From the NCBI RefSeq assembly GCF_038235435.1, contig NZ_CP151275.1, positions 2,232,001 through 2,296,000 on the forward strand: a stretch of DNA of 64,000 bases, given 5' to 3'. Below are positions 28,005-37,903 of the stretch, one piece after another. Numbering within the stretch: position 1 is the first letter of the stretch; every line of letters starts with the position of its first letter. The notes beneath the pieces are model-generated. The model saw only the letters and a list, made by a program, of their open reading frames with translations, did no database searches and was not told where the DNA came from. The stretch is from Niveibacterium sp. SC-1 (GTDB lineage Bacteria; Pseudomonadota; Gammaproteobacteria; Burkholderiales; Rhodocyclaceae). Position numbers and translations under genes: made by a program.

Positions 28005-28112
28005 CTCTTTGGGCGGACCCGTGCTCAGGTCGCCGGGGCGTGGCGAATGGCTACTGAATGAGTCGCTCAGGCGAACGGCACTGGACCCAGTCTTCGCTGT
28101 CGGCTTGGCGGA

Positions 28113-30266
28113 TCAGTGGGCCAGCGCGGCCGCCAGCGTCTCGAGTTCTGTGGTTGCGCGGCGGATCAACGCGAGCTGCCGGATCACGCGGCGCTCGGCC
28201 GGTGACGCCTGGAGCGGAATCTCTTCGAGCCGTTCAGCCAGTCCGGGCGGGCTGGCCTCTGCCGCGGGGGCATTGCGGTGTTCCAGGCCCTGGGCGATCC
28301 CTTCGAGGCGTCTGTGGGTGTCGGTGCTGGCTGCCTTGATCAGGCCTTCTTCAGTCCATCCGGACACCTGCTCCCGGTGCGCGCCGAGCGCGGAGACGTA
28401 GCTCAGCAGGGTCTGACTCGCACACAGGAAGCGGAAGGCGAGGTCGGACGAGATCTGATGCCGATCCGGTTCGGCCAGCATCGCCGAGATCGTGTTCGAG
28501 AGCTCGGCGTCCGCGTTGTGTGCGTCGCGGCGGGCGATGCGGTAGGGCAGGTCGTCGTGCTTCCCGTCGCGGTACTGGTCAAGCACGCGAGTGAGGTAGA
28601 GATCGCTGCGCAGCAAGGCCTGCGCCATCACCTGGTGCAGGCGACGGCCCTGCCAGTCCGGCAGGATGAAGGCGACTGCGGCACCGGCAATTGCGGCCCC
28701 GAGCAAGGTGTCTACGAGGCGCGGCACGATCAGGGCGTAGCCGCTGCCGGTCTGGTTGAAGCAGACCAGTACGAGCACCGTGATGCAGGCCGTGGCTTCG
28801 AGGTAGCGGTCGGTCCGCAGGGCGAAGAAGGCCACGCCGGCGGCGATCGCCAGGGCCAGCTGCGCCCACGCCTGCGGGAAAGCGCCGATGAAGAGCCAGG
28901 CGACGAAGAGGCCGAGCACCGTGCCTCCTACTCGTTGTCCCATGCGGCGCCAGGTTGCGTGATAGCTCGGCTGGCAGACGAAGAGGCTGGTCATCAGAAC
29001 CCAATAGCCCTGCGTCAGCGAGAACAGTTGCAGCAATCCGTAGCCCGCCGCGAGCGTGAGTGAGAGGCGGATTGCGTAGCGGAAGCGGCTCGAGTTCAGC
29101 GTGAACTCCGTGCGGATGCGCCCGGCGACTTCGCGCAGCGTATGCGGGTTGGCGTCGCGCAGGTTGTTGTCAGCCTCAACGTCGAGCGCGTCAGGGTTGT
29201 CCGCACCAGCGAGCTGGCGTTCGATGGTCGTGATGTTGCGGGTCAGGTCCGCGAGGGCTTCGAGCAAGTCCTTCCAGGCGGGCTCCGGATGTGCCTGCAC
29301 ATAGGCTTGTGCCGCCGCCACTTCGTCCAGGGCCTGCAGCTCCCGCGCACCGTATTCGAAGGCCTTGCGGCGCTGGATCGCTGCGGCGAGGCGGGTGCAG
29401 GCGCGGGCCTGCAGAAGCATCAGGCGGCTGATCCGGAAGAGCACGTCGCTGCGGGCGAAGGCCGTCGTCAGCGCCTGATACGGATGGTGCGACGAACTCG
29501 CCCGCTCATGGATATCCTGGGCAAGGAAGTACCACTTGAGGTAACGCGACTGGGTCTGCGACTGGCGCCGCTCCTGGACCCACACGATGAGAACCTGGCG
29601 CGCGCGATTGAGTGCATTCACCACGTGCGCGTTCTGTTCGGCCAACGCGAGGCGCAGCGCCTTCTCGTCGCGCTCGGCCGCGGGGGTCAGGAGTTCGGCC
29701 TTGAGTTCCAGGTACTCGGACAAGGCCTCGAACACGCGAGCCAGCACCTGGCGGGCGGCCCGTGTCGAGAAGATGGCTGCCGCGACGAGACTGAGGAGTC
29801 CGTACCAGGCTGCGCCGGCCAGCAACAGTGCGGGACGCAGCCAGAAGGCATCCTCCGTGTTGGCGCCGCCGGCCCCGAGCATCGTGTAGACCGCGAGAAT
29901 CACCGAGGCGGTCGCGATCGTCGCGTAGCGTTCGCCCGCGGCGCCCAGCATCACGAACAGGAAGGTCGAGCTGGTGAGCCCGAGGACGAAGAACCAGGGA
30001 AACGGAAAGAGCAGTTCGACCGAGAACGCCGCCACGCTGAAGCAGGCGAGCGTCATCAACAGGCCCTTGAACCGTCCCGGCACGCGGTCCTCGGTCTCAG
30101 CGAGGGCGCTGGCGATGACCCCGAGGATGATCGCGATCATCCATTGTTCGCGATCCATCCAGACGCAGAAACCGACGATGCCGGTGAGCGCGATCGCCAC
30201 CTTGGCGCCGTCGATGGCCTTGTCGTGGATCCAGAGTCGGCCAGCGGCCGTGAGGGAAGAGAGCAT
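28113..30266 (-). CDS. YccS/FUSC-family inner-membrane protein
   Basis: 717-residue protein with two sets of membrane helices: one at the N-terminus (about 20-175, e.g. VAIALTGIVGFCVWMDREQW) and one in the middle (about 395-545, e.g. YRYAIRLSLTLAAGYGLLQL-like helices and SGYALIVPRLVDTLLGAAIA), each followed by a large cytoplasmic helical region. This matches the YccS group of the fusaric-acid-resistance/aromatic-acid-efflux superfamily. Members are presumed exporters; the substrate is unknown. Start ATG 30266 with a weak ribosome site. Its neighbours do not indicate a function. Confidence 0.87.
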   Translation of the reverse strand: MLSSLTAAGRLWIHDKAIDGAKVAIALTGIVGFCVWMDREQWMIAIILGVIASALAETEDRVPGRFKGLLMTLACFSVAAFSVELLFPFPWFFVLGLTSSTFLFVMLGAAGERYATIATASVILAVYTMLGAGGANTEDAFWLRPALLLAGAAWYGLLSLVAAAIFSTRAARQVLARVFEALSEYLELKAELLTPAAERDEKALRLALAEQNAHVVNALNRARQVLIVWVQERRQSQTQSRYLKWYFLAQDIHERASSSHHPYQALTTAFARSDVLFRISRLMLLQARACTRLAAAIQRRKAFEYGARELQALDEVAAAQAYVQAHPEPAWKDLLEALADLTRNITTIERQLAGADNPDALDVEADNNLRDANPHTLREVAGRIRTEFTLNSSRFRYAIRLSLTLAAGYGLLQLFSLTQGYWVLMTSLFVCQPSYHATWRRMGQRVGGTVLGLFVAWLFIGAFPQAWAQLALAIAAGVAFFALRTDRYLEATACITVLVLVCFNQTGSGYALIVPRLVDTLLGAAIAGAAVAFILPDWQGRRLHQVMAQALLRSDLYLTRVLDQYRDGKHDDLPYRIARRDAHNADAELSNTISAMLAEPDRHQISSDLAFRFLCASQTLLSYVSALGAHREQVSGWTEEGLIKAASTDTHRRLEGIAQGLEHRNAPAAEASPPGLAERLEEIPLQASPAERRVIRQLALIRRATTELETLAAALAH

Positions 30267-30440
30267 GCGCGCAGCGTGAGTCGTGACGGGCCGGGAGCAT
30301 TATCGCCTTGGCCGCGGGATTGACCTGTTGCGTTGGCGCAGCTCGGCCGCGCAAGGCGTGGCGCAGACCTGTTGCATGCTGCCTTGCGTGCGGATTCGAG
30401 CCACCCCTAGCCTAGGACGTCGTCTGCCCGGGGCCTGAAT

Positions 30441-31274
30441 ATGCAAGCGCTGATCACGTTCCTCATTGCCGTGCCGGCGCCGCTCTGGGGGCTTGCTGGT
30501 GCGATTTTCGGCGCGCTGGCCGCACTGCTCGCGGCCGGCATGGCCAACCGGGGCAGCACCGAGCGCCTGCGCCTGCAACTCGCGCATGACGCGGCCGAGC
30601 GAGCGGAGCAGCGACGCGCGGATCTGCGCAAGGAGGTGTTCCTGGACGTGGCGGCGCATCTGATGAAAGCCAATGCCTTGCTCGGCTCGCTGGCCCTGAT
30701 CGATGTTGCCAAGCGACCGCCGCTGGATGAGCTCAACGGAGTGCTCGTCAGTGCAATGCGCGTGCAGATGGTGAGCTCGGTCGAGACCGCCGCGGCGGCG
30801 AGCGGTCTGCTGGCCAGCTTCGAGGCAACGGTGCGTGTGTTGCTCGAAAGCGCGGCGCCGGCGCAGAAGAAGCGGGTCGAGACCGAGATCGCGCGTGAGC
30901 ACTTCCGCGGCTGCGACAACGAGACGCGCCGAATCCTCTCCGAGATTGCCCTGTTCGACGAGGGCGGCGCGGAAAACGAAGGCTTTCGCGCGGCCAAACA
31001 CCGCTCCTACGGTGCCGCACGCGACCGCCAGACCCTGGCCGAAACACGGCTTGTGGCCTGCGAGAGCGAACTGCTCGCACTGCAGCAGCAATACGCGCGA
31101 GACTACCTGCCGCATTTCGAGGCGTTCGGCAGATCCATGGGCGGGCTGATGGCCGCCATGCGTGCCGAACTCGGCACGCATGCATACCCGCCAGACGTTG
31201 CAGTAGAAGACGCCCGCTGGAAACGGGCCGGCAAGGAGCTGGGGCAGTTCGTCGAGACACTGGGCCGGCGCTGA
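30441..31274 (+). CDS. membrane-anchored helical protein of unknown function
   Basis: 277 residues, not recognised. One N-terminal transmembrane helix (about 3-34, LITFLIAVPAPLWGLAGAIF and following Ala/Leu residues) is followed by a charged helical segment (ERLRLQLAHDAAERAEQRRA) and a largely helical soluble domain to the end. No Cys-rich or catalytic motif is evident. Codon use is like its neighbours. It stands alone, divergent from the YccS-like gene and convergent with acnB, sharing a bidirectional terminator with it. A coiled-coil scaffold or sensor anchored at the membrane would fit, but that is a guess. Confidence 0.72.
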   Translation: MQALITFLIAVPAPLWGLAGAIFGALAALLAAGMANRGSTERLRLQLAHDAAERAEQRRADLRKEVFLDVAAHLMKANALLGSLALIDVAKRPPLDELNGVLVSAMRVQMVSSVETAAAASGLLASFEATVRVLLESAAPAQKKRVETEIAREHFRGCDNETRRILSEIALFDEGGAENEGFRAAKHRSYGAARDRQTLAETRLVACESELLALQQQYARDYLPHFEAFGRSMGGLMAAMRAELGTHAYPPDVAVEDARWKRAGKELGQFVETLGRR

Positions 31275-31308
31275 GCACCGCGGTTAGCGCACGCGGCCAG
31301 TACAAAGA

Positions 31309-31336
31309 AAAACCCCCGCCATGGGGCGGGGGTTTT
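31309..31336. terminator. bidirectional terminator between the unknown gene and acnB
   Basis: A 12-base stem AAAACCCCCGCC (31309-31320) and GGCGGGGGTTTT (31325-31336) with an ATGG loop. The A and T runs flanking the GC core give a terminator on both strands, as expected between convergent genes. Confidence 0.93.
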
Positions 31337-31359
31337 CAGGCCGAACGATCCTGCCGGAT

Positions 31360-33975
31360 TCAGACGGTCACGCTTTCGGCGTTCTCGACGTACTCCGGGA
31401 TCTGGTCGAAGTTCATGTAGCGGTACACCTTGCCGGCATCGGCGTTGATGACGCCCATGTCGGCGTGGTACTCGGCCACGGTCGGGATGCGACCGAGCTT
31501 CGAGGCGATGGCGGCCAGCTCTGCCGAGGCAAGGAACACATTGGTGTTCTTGCCCAGGCGGTTCGGGAAGTTGCGCGTGGAGGTGGACACCACCGTCGCG
31601 CCTTCACGCACCTGTGCCTGGTTGCCCATGCACAGCGAGCAGCCGGGCATTTCGGTGCGTGCGCCTGCGCTGCCGAAGACGCCGTAGTGGCCTTCCTTGG
31701 TCAGCTCGGAGGCGTCCATCTTGGTCGGCGGCGCGACCCACAGCTTCACCGGGATGTCTCGCTTGCCTTCGAGCAGCTTGGAGGCGGCGCGGAAGTGGCC
31801 GATGTTGGTCATGCATGAGCCGATGAACACTTCGTCGATCTTGGTACCGGCGACTTCGGAGAGCGCCTTGGCGTCGTCCGGGTCGTTGGGGCAGCACAGG
31901 ATGGGCTCCTGGATGTCGGCCAGGTCGATCTCGATGACGTGTGCGTATTCGGCGTTGGCATCCGGGGCGAGCAGTTCACCGTTGACGATCCAGTCTTCCA
32001 TCTTCTGGATGCGGCGTTCCAGCGTGCGCTTGTCGGCGTAGCCGTCGGCGATCATGTTCTTGAGCAGCACGATGTTCGAGCGCATGTACTCGACGATCGG
32101 GGCCTTGTTCAGGCGCACCGTGCAGCCGGCCGCCGAGCGCTCGGCCGAGGCGTCGGAGAGTTCAAAGGCTTGCTCCACCTTCAGGTCGGGCAGGCCTTCG
32201 ATCTCCAGGATGCGGCCGGAGAACTCGTTGATCTTGCCAGCCTTGGCGACCGTCAGCAGACCTTGCTTGATGGCGTACAGCGGGATGGCATGCACGAGGT
32301 CACGCAGGGTCACGCCACGCTTCTGGGCTTCGTCCATCGAACCCTTGAAGCGCACCAGCACGGATTCCGGCATGTCCAGCGGCATCACGCCGGTGGCCGC
32401 GGCGAAGGCCACGAGGCCCGAGCCGGCCGGGAAGCTGATGCCGACCGGGAAGCGGGTGTGCGAGTCACCGCCAGTGCCGACGGTGTCGGGTAGCAGCATG
32501 CGGTTGAGCCAGGAGTGGATCACGCCATCGCCCGGGCGCAGCGCGATGCCGCCGCGGTTGCTGATGAACTTGGGCAGCTCGCGGTGCGTCTTGACGTCGA
32601 CCGGCTTCGGATACGCGGCGGTGTGGCAGAAGGACTGCATCACCAGATCGGCGGAGAAGCCGAGGCAGGCAAGGTCCTTGAGTTCGTCGCGGGTCATCGG
32701 ACCGGTAGTGTCCTGCGAGCCGACCGAGGTCATCCTGGGTTCGCAGTAGGTGCCCGGACGCACGCCCTGGCCTTCAGGCAGGCCGACGGCGCGGCCGACC
32801 ATCTTCTGCGCCAGCGTGAAACCCTTGCCGGAATCGGCCGGGTTCTGCGGCAGGCGGAAGAGCGTGGAGACCGGCAGGCCCAGGAATTCACGCGCCTTGG
32901 CGGTGAGGCTGCGGCCGATGATCAGGTTGATACGGCCGCCGGCGCGCACTTCGTCGAGCAGCACCAGGGTCTTGAGCTGCGATTCGGCGATCGTGGCGCC
33001 GTTCTTCAGGGCGGTGACCTTGCCACTGGCGTGGTCGACCTTGAGCTCGATCTCGTCGCCCAGATCCATCTGGGAAACGTCGATCTCGACCGGCAGGGCG
33101 CCGGCGTCTTCCTGGGTGTTGAAGAAGATGGGGGCGATCTTGCCACCCAGGCACACGCCACCGAACTTCTTGTTCGGCACGAAGGGGATGTCCTCGCCGG
33201 TCCACCACAGCACGGAGTTCGTCGCGGACTTGCGCGAGGAACCGGTACCGACCACGTCACCCACATAGGCGACGGGCTTGCCCTTCGCGGCGAGATCCTG
33301 GATCAGCTTGATCGGGCCGCGCTTGCCGTCTTCTTCCGGCTTGAAGGGCGCGTCGGCGCGCGTGTTCTTGAGCATCGCGAGACCGTGCAACGGGATGTCC
33401 GGGCGGCTCCAGGCGTCGGGTGCGGGCGAGAGGTCGTCGGTGTTGGTTTCGCCGGGCACCTTGAACACGGTGAGCGTCATGCGCGCCGGTACTTCGGGGC
33501 GCGAGGTGAACCATTCGGCGTCGGCCCAGCTCTGTACGACTTCCTTGGCCTGCGTGTTGCCGGCCTTGGCCTTCTCGGCCACGTCGTGGAAGTAGTCGAA
33601 CATCAGCAGGGTCTTCTTCAGACCGGCCGCGGCGATCGCGGCGAGTGCTGCGTCGTCCAGCAGGTCGATCAGCGGCTTGACGTTGTAGCCGCCCACCATG
33701 GTGCCCAGCAGCTCGGTGGCCTTGGCCTTGTCGATCAGCGGGGAGGCGACATCGCCGTGGGCGACGGCAGCGAGGAAGGAGGCTTTCACCTTGGCGGCAT
33801 CATCCACGCCCGGCGGCACGCGATGGGTGATCAGATCAACCAGGAATTCGCCTTCGCCGGCGGGCGGGCTCTTCAGCAGTTCGATCAGATCGGCGGTTTG
33901 CTTTGCATCCAGCGCGAGGGGCGGAATGCCCAGCGCAGCGCGCTCGGCGACGTGTTGGCGATACGCTTCAAGCAC
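31360..33975 (-). CDS. acnB: aconitate hydratase B
   Basis: 871-residue AcnB, which isomerises citrate and isocitrate and can also hydrate 2-methyl-cis-aconitate. The N-terminal HEAT-like domain ([20 protein letters not shown]) precedes the swivel domain and the catalytic domains. Cluster-binding segments include [16 protein letters not shown] and [18 protein letters not shown]. The open frame extends 30 codons further, but the GTG at 33975 aligns with the AcnB N-terminus and has GGAGG eight bases upstream; that start gives the family's usual length. It is the last gene of the leftward mdh-lyase-acnB group. Confidence 0.96.
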   Translation of the reverse strand: MLEAYRQHVAERAALGIPPLALDAKQTADLIELLKSPPAGEGEFLVDLITHRVPPGVDDAAKVKASFLAAVAHGDVASPLIDKAKATELLGTMVGGYNVKPLIDLLDDAALAAIAAAGLKKTLLMFDYFHDVAEKAKAGNTQAKEVVQSWADAEWFTSRPEVPARMTLTVFKVPGETNTDDLSPAPDAWSRPDIPLHGLAMLKNTRADAPFKPEEDGKRGPIKLIQDLAAKGKPVAYVGDVVGTGSSRKSATNSVLWWTGEDIPFVPNKKFGGVCLGGKIAPIFFNTQEDAGALPVEIDVSQMDLGDEIELKVDHASGKVTALKNGATIAESQLKTLVLLDEVRAGGRINLIIGRSLTAKAREFLGLPVSTLFRLPQNPADSGKGFTLAQKMVGRAVGLPEGQGVRPGTYCEPRMTSVGSQDTTGPMTRDELKDLACLGFSADLVMQSFCHTAAYPKPVDVKTHRELPKFISNRGGIALRPGDGVIHSWLNRMLLPDTVGTGGDSHTRFPVGISFPAGSGLVAFAAATGVMPLDMPESVLVRFKGSMDEAQKRGVTLRDLVHAIPLYAIKQGLLTVAKAGKINEFSGRILEIEGLPDLKVEQAFELSDASAERSAAGCTVRLNKAPIVEYMRSNIVLLKNMIADGYADKRTLERRIQKMEDWIVNGELLAPDANAEYAHVIEIDLADIQEPILCCPNDPDDAKALSEVAGTKIDEVFIGSCMTNIGHFRAASKLLEGKRDIPVKLWVAPPTKMDASELTKEGHYGVFGSAGARTEMPGCSLCMGNQAQVREGATVVSTSTRNFPNRLGKNTNVFLASAELAAIASKLGRIPTVAEYHADMGVINADAGKVYRYMNFDQIPEYVENAESVTV

Positions 33976-34098
33976 GGTCAGGTCCTCCAAGGACGGGCGT
34001 TTCTTGCCCGAGGGAAATTTCAGGTGAAGAAGCAGAGCCCGTGCATGAAGCAAGAGCTCTGCCACGGAAAATGGCGTGCGGATGCCGGCGGGTGGCCT

Positions 34099-35118
34099 TC
34101 ATGAGCCTGACGCCGCATCCGCGAAGAAGCGGTGCGTTGCCTCTTCCGGGATGTCCATGCCGGTACTGCGCGCGCGCAGCAACAGGTTCCAATAATGGCG
34201 GAAGGAACCGCGGTCATGCAGGCGGGCACCGACCCGGATCGGACCCCAGTCGGCCCGCTGCGCCTGCACGAGGATGGCGCATGCGGCCTCGACCTCGCCC
34301 GCGGTCGGGCGCATGCCTTCCAGGATCGGCCTGATCTGGGCGGGATGGATGCTCCACATGCGCAGATAGGCAAAACTCTGGCGGGCTCGGCGCGCGTCTT
34401 CGCGCGGCACCGAGTCGCTGTCGAGCACGGTGGTCACGTTGTGGGTGGGCACCAGGCCGTAGGCGTGCGCGGCGGCGGCAACCTCGCTCTTGGCGCGGAC
34501 CACCAGCGGATGCTCGAACTGGCCGGGAGATTCGATTGCCGAGGCGGGGATCGCGCCCTGATGCTCGGAAACGAAATCCATCAGGCCGAAGTCCAGCGAC
34601 TGGACACCCGGCAAGGCCGCGATCTGCCAGACGTCACGCAGCGCGCCGTGGGTTTCGATCAGGACATGCAGGGGAATCGGCCGGTGGATGTCGTGCGTGG
34701 CTTCTTCCTCGCGCAGCGCCTGCAGCACTTCGACCACGTCCCTGACGTTGCGGGATTTCGGCAGCGCGAGGTACGCGAGCCGCCCTCCGGCGCCACCCAC
34801 GATGGTGCGCATGTCATCGCGCCAATGCGGGTGGGTAACGTCGTGGATGCGTGCGCCCACGCGGCCGTGGCGGTTGTCTTCGCTGGAGAGCATCTGCGCG
34901 ACGAGCTCGGCATGCTCGCGCTCGCGGCCGGCGACCGCGCCATCCTCGCAATCTAGGGTGATGTCGAAGACGGGGCCCAGCTCCTGCTGCAGCGCCAGTG
35001 ACTTGCGCATCAGCTTTTCGCTGCCGCAGTAGTGGTCTACCGCGGGAATGACCGGCAGCGCGCGGCTGCCGGCGAACAGCACGGCATTCGGATGGAGGAG
35101 GGCGGAGTCGAGACTCAC
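34099..35118 (-). CDS. HpcH/HpaI aldolase / CitE-like lyase family protein
   Basis: 339-residue TIM-barrel protein of the HpcH/HpaI-citrate-lyase-beta superfamily. Visible metal/CoA-site elements are FDITLDCEDGAVAGREREHA (about 51-70), ARIHDVTHPHWRDD, LPKSRNVRDVVEVLQALREE, VLIETHGALRD and SLDFGLMDF. Members include malyl-CoA and methylmalyl-CoA lyases, citramalyl-CoA lyase and malyl-CoA thioesterases. Its position between mdh and acnB suggests a substrate linked to malate, citramalate or citrate. The exact reaction cannot be told from sequence here. Confidence 0.83.
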   Translation of the reverse strand: MSLDSALLHPNAVLFAGSRALPVIPAVDHYCGSEKLMRKSLALQQELGPVFDITLDCEDGAVAGREREHAELVAQMLSSEDNRHGRVGARIHDVTHPHWRDDMRTIVGGAGGRLAYLALPKSRNVRDVVEVLQALREEEATHDIHRPIPLHVLIETHGALRDVWQIAALPGVQSLDFGLMDFVSEHQGAIPASAIESPGQFEHPLVVRAKSEVAAAAHAYGLVPTHNVTTVLDSDSVPREDARRARQSFAYLRMWSIHPAQIRPILEGMRPTAGEVEAACAILVQAQRADWGPIRVGARLHDRGSFRHYWNLLLRARSTGMDIPEEATHRFFADAASGS

Positions 35119-35172
35119 AGGCGGGGACTCACGGGCAAGTGCTCGCGCGACACGCGCTTCCTCCGTGACCGA

Positions 35173-36165
35173 TCAGCCCAGCAGGTCCTGCACGCCGGCG
35201 CGCTCTTCTTCGAGCTCCTTGAGCGTGAGATTCATCTTCTCGCGCGAGAACTCGTCGATTTCCAGTCCCTCGACCAGCTTGTATTCGCCGTTGCTGGTGA
35301 CGACCGGGAAGCCGTAGATCATGCCGGCCGGGATGCCGTAGGAGCCATCGGACTCGATGCCCATGGTGACCCATTCGCCATTGGAGCCGAGGAACCAGTC
35401 ACGCATATGGTCGATCGCGGCGTTGGCCGCCGAGGCTGCGGAGGACAGGCCGCGGGCTTCGATGATGGCGGCGCCACGCTTGCCCACGGTGGGCAGCAGG
35501 GTGTCGCGGTTCCAGGCTTCGTCGTTGATCAGGTCCTTGACCTTGTCGCCGTTGGATGTGACGAAGCGGTAGTCGGCATACATGGTCGGCGAGTGGTTGC
35601 CCCAGACGACCAGGCTCTTGAGCGAGGCGACGGTGCGGCCGGCTTTGTTGGCCAGTTGCGACAGCGCGCGGTTGTGGTCCAGGCGCAGCATCGCAGTGAA
35701 GTTCTTCGACGGAACGCGACCGAACTTCTTGGCGCTTTCCTTGGCGATGTAGGCGTTGGTGTTGCAGGGGTTGCCCACCACCAGCACGCGACAGGCCGGG
35801 TCGGCAAACTGGCCGATAGCGGCACCTTGCACGGTGAAGATCTTGGCGTTTTCGGCGAGCAGGTCCTTGCGTTCCATGCCCGGGCCACGCGGACGGGCGC
35901 CGACGAGCAGTGCCGCTTGCGCATCCTTGAAGGCCACGGCCGGATCGTCAGTGGCGATCATGCCGGCCAAGAGCGGGAAGGCGCAGTCTTCCAGTTCCAT
36001 CATGACGCCCTTGAGCGCCTTCTGGGCTTGCGGCAGATCGAGCAGCTGCAGGATGACCGGTTGATCCTTGCCGAGCATTTCTCCGCTGGCGATGCGGAAC
36101 AGCAGGGCGTAACCGATCTGGCCGGCAGCGCCGGTAACCGTGACACGAATGGGAGCTTTGGCCAT
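35173..36165 (-). CDS. mdh: malate dehydrogenase
   Basis: 330-residue NAD-dependent malate dehydrogenase of the citric-acid cycle. The N-terminal dinucleotide motif is [14 protein letters not shown]. The substrate-binding arginines lie in [14 protein letters not shown], and the catalytic His is in [31 protein letters not shown] is typical of the long cytoplasmic-type enzyme found in betaproteobacteria. Its start is preceded by AGAGGA. It is divergent from the GntR regulator, and the palindrome between them could control both. Confidence 0.97.
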   Translation of the reverse strand: MAKAPIRVTVTGAAGQIGYALLFRIASGEMLGKDQPVILQLLDLPQAQKALKGVMMELEDCAFPLLAGMIATDDPAVAFKDAQAALLVGARPRGPGMERKDLLAENAKIFTVQGAAIGQFADPACRVLVVGNPCNTNAYIAKESAKKFGRVPSKNFTAMLRLDHNRALSQLANKAGRTVASLKSLVVWGNHSPTMYADYRFVTSNGDKVKDLINDEAWNRDTLLPTVGKRGAAIIEARGLSSAASAANAAIDHMRDWFLGSNGEWVTMGIESDGSYGIPAGMIYGFPVVTSNGEYKLVEGLEIDEFSREKMNLTLKELEEERAGVQDLLG

Positions 36166-36309
36166 TTCTGAGTCCTCTATCTATGCTGATCTATGATCGC
36201 GACGGGCGGGGTCCCGTGCGTCGTGATGCGGGGATGTCGCGCGCGGCGACCGGGAATTGATCGGCGCAAGGGTAGGGTAAAGTTCAGCGCCTGTCAAAAG
36301 ATGTCTACC

Positions 36310-36323
36310 GTCTTATATAAGAC
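36310..36323. promoter_or_regulatory. perfect palindrome, probable GntR-family operator
   Basis: GTCTTATATAAGAC is a perfect 14-base palindrome in the mdh/gntR intergenic region, 48 bases before the gntR start. Further GTCT/AGAC half-sites flank it (TGTCTA at 36302-36307, TAGACA at 36337-36342). The AT-rich core stands out in this GC-rich sequence. Symmetry and position suit binding by the adjacent GntR dimer, giving autoregulation of the gntR-sdh transcript and perhaps of mdh. Confidence 0.72.
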
Positions 36324-36371
36324 AGAAGACGCATTATAGACACCCCTCGCTTTCTGTGCTGAAATGCATGG

Positions 36372-37100
36372 ATGTCCTTCGAATCCCCGACCTTTGCGCC
36401 GCTCTATCGCCAGATCAAGAGCCTGATGATCCAGGCGCTGGAGTCGGGTGAGTGGCGCCCTGGGCAAATGATTCCGAGCGAGCAGGAGCTTGCCTCGCGC
36501 TTTAACGTGAGTCAGGGGACCGTACGCAAGGCGATCGACGAAATGGCGGCGGATAACTACCTGATCCGTCGTCAGGGCAAGGGCACCTTCGTTGCCTCCC
36601 ATTCTGATCCGCGTGCGCTGTTCCGTTTCCTGCGCCTGACGCCCATCAATGGCGACATCGTCCCGCTGCAGAGCGAGCCGCTCGATTGCTGGCGGGCCAA
36701 AGCCGGCCAGGAAGCGTCCCGCAATCTCGCGATCGAGCCCGGTGTGCCGATCATCATCGTCCGCCGCGTGCTCAAGCACGATGCGAAGCCGATCCTGGTC
36801 GACGAGATTTATCTGCCTGGCGACGTCTTTCAGGGCTTGAACATCGAGATGCTGAAAGATTGGCGCGGTTCCATCTACGGCTTGTTCGAGAGTCGCTTCG
36901 GGGTCCGCATGTTGAGCGCACGCGAGAAGATCCGCGCCGTGGCTGCGGACCGCAACGTGGCGGAAACGCTTGGCGTGGCTGAGGGCGTTCCTTTGCTGTC
37001 GGTCGAGCGTGTCGCGTTTACGTATGGCGACAAGCCTCTCGAATGGCGGCGCGGGCTGTATTCGACGGCCGAGCACTACTACCTGAACGAATTGAGCTGA
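36372..37100 (+). CDS. GntR/HutC-family transcriptional regulator
   Basis: 242-residue regulator. The winged helix-turn-helix spans about residues 5-75 (PLYRQIKSLMIQALESGEWR, IPSEQELASRFNVSQGTVRK). The C-terminal UTRA ligand-binding domain includes VPIIIVRRVLKHDAKPILVD and RGSIYGLFESRFGVRMLSAR. UTRA domains sense small metabolites; the effector here is unknown, but a citric-acid-cycle intermediate is a reasonable guess because the gene sits 47 bases before sdhC and is divergent from mdh. No terminator separates it from sdhC, so it probably leads the sdh transcript. Confidence 0.91.
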   Translation: MSFESPTFAPLYRQIKSLMIQALESGEWRPGQMIPSEQELASRFNVSQGTVRKAIDEMAADNYLIRRQGKGTFVASHSDPRALFRFLRLTPINGDIVPLQSEPLDCWRAKAGQEASRNLAIEPGVPIIIVRRVLKHDAKPILVDEIYLPGDVFQGLNIEMLKDWRGSIYGLFESRFGVRMLSAREKIRAVAADRNVAETLGVAEGVPLLSVERVAFTYGDKPLEWRRGLYSTAEHYYLNELS

Positions 37101-37147
37101 GGAAACGGCGGCGTGTTCGGGCGCCGCCGGAAGAAAGGTATGACTTC

Positions 37148-37534
37148 ATGAGCGACGCAGTAGCCAAGAAACCCAGGCCCAAACATCTGAATCTGATGGT
37201 GATCCGCCAGCCGCTGCCGGCGATCATTTCCATCCTCCATCGCGTCAGTGGGGCGGGGCTCTTCCTGCTGTTGCCGCTGCTGCTGTGGTTCTTCTCGGCC
37301 AGCTTCAACGACCCCTACACCGCTTCGGCGATCTTCGGCCATCCCTTGGTCAAGCTGGTGCTCTTCGGCCTGCTGTGGGCCTTCCTGCATCACTTCTGCG
37401 CCGGCATCCGCTTCCTGCTGATGGACGTGCACAAGGGTGTCGAACTGCGCAAGGCGCGCGCCAGCGCATGGGCGGTGCTGGCCGTGAGCCTGCCGCTGAC
37501 TGCGCTCATCGGCGCCAAGCTCTTCCTGGGCTGA
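37148..37534 (+). CDS. sdhC: succinate dehydrogenase cytochrome b556 subunit
   Basis: 128-residue membrane anchor of complex II with three transmembrane helices. The haem-binding motif is in ISILHRVSGAGLFLLLPL, and HHFCAGIRFLLMDVHKGVEL lies in the second-helix region. ATG 37148 aligns with the family start; the open frame extends further upstream into the gntR end without homology. It passes electrons from succinate oxidation to ubiquinone together with SdhD. Confidence 0.95.
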   Translation: MSDAVAKKPRPKHLNLMVIRQPLPAIISILHRVSGAGLFLLLPLLLWFFSASFNDPYTASAIFGHPLVKLVLFGLLWAFLHHFCAGIRFLLMDVHKGVELRKARASAWAVLAVSLPLTALIGAKLFLG

Positions 37535-37555
37535 GAAAAAGAGGATCCCCAGAAC

Positions 37556-37903
37556 ATGAACAACCGAATCGTCGTCGGCGCGCACTACGGTCTGCGTGAC
37601 TGGCTCGCTCAACGCATCACCGCCTGTGTGATGGCGCTCTATGCGGTGCTCTTCCTGGTCGAAGTGCTCCTGATGCCCGAATACACGGCGCTCGCCTGGC
37701 GCACGCTGTTCTCAGGCGGCTTCATGAAGTTCGCCACGTTCCTCTTCTGGCTCGCGCTCTTCTATCACGCGTGGATTGGCGTGCGCGACATCTTCATGGA
37801 TTACATCAAGCCGGTCGGCGTGCGTCTTGCACTGCACTGCGTGGTGATTTTCCTCCTCATCGGTTATGCGGGCTGGGCGGCCCAGATTATTTGGAGGCTC
37901 TAA
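37556..37903 (+). CDS. sdhD: succinate dehydrogenase membrane anchor subunit
   Basis: 115-residue second membrane anchor of complex II with three helices. LRDWLAQRITACVMALYAVL begins the first helix. FYHAWIGVRDIFMDYIKPVG carries the haem-ligand His and the conserved Asp of the quinone-site region. It starts 21 bases after sdhC and its stop abuts the GTG start of sdhA. Confidence 0.95.
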   Translation: MNNRIVVGAHYGLRDWLAQRITACVMALYAVLFLVEVLLMPEYTALAWRTLFSGGFMKFATFLFWLALFYHAWIGVRDIFMDYIKPVGVRLALHCVVIFLLIGYAGWAAQIIWRL

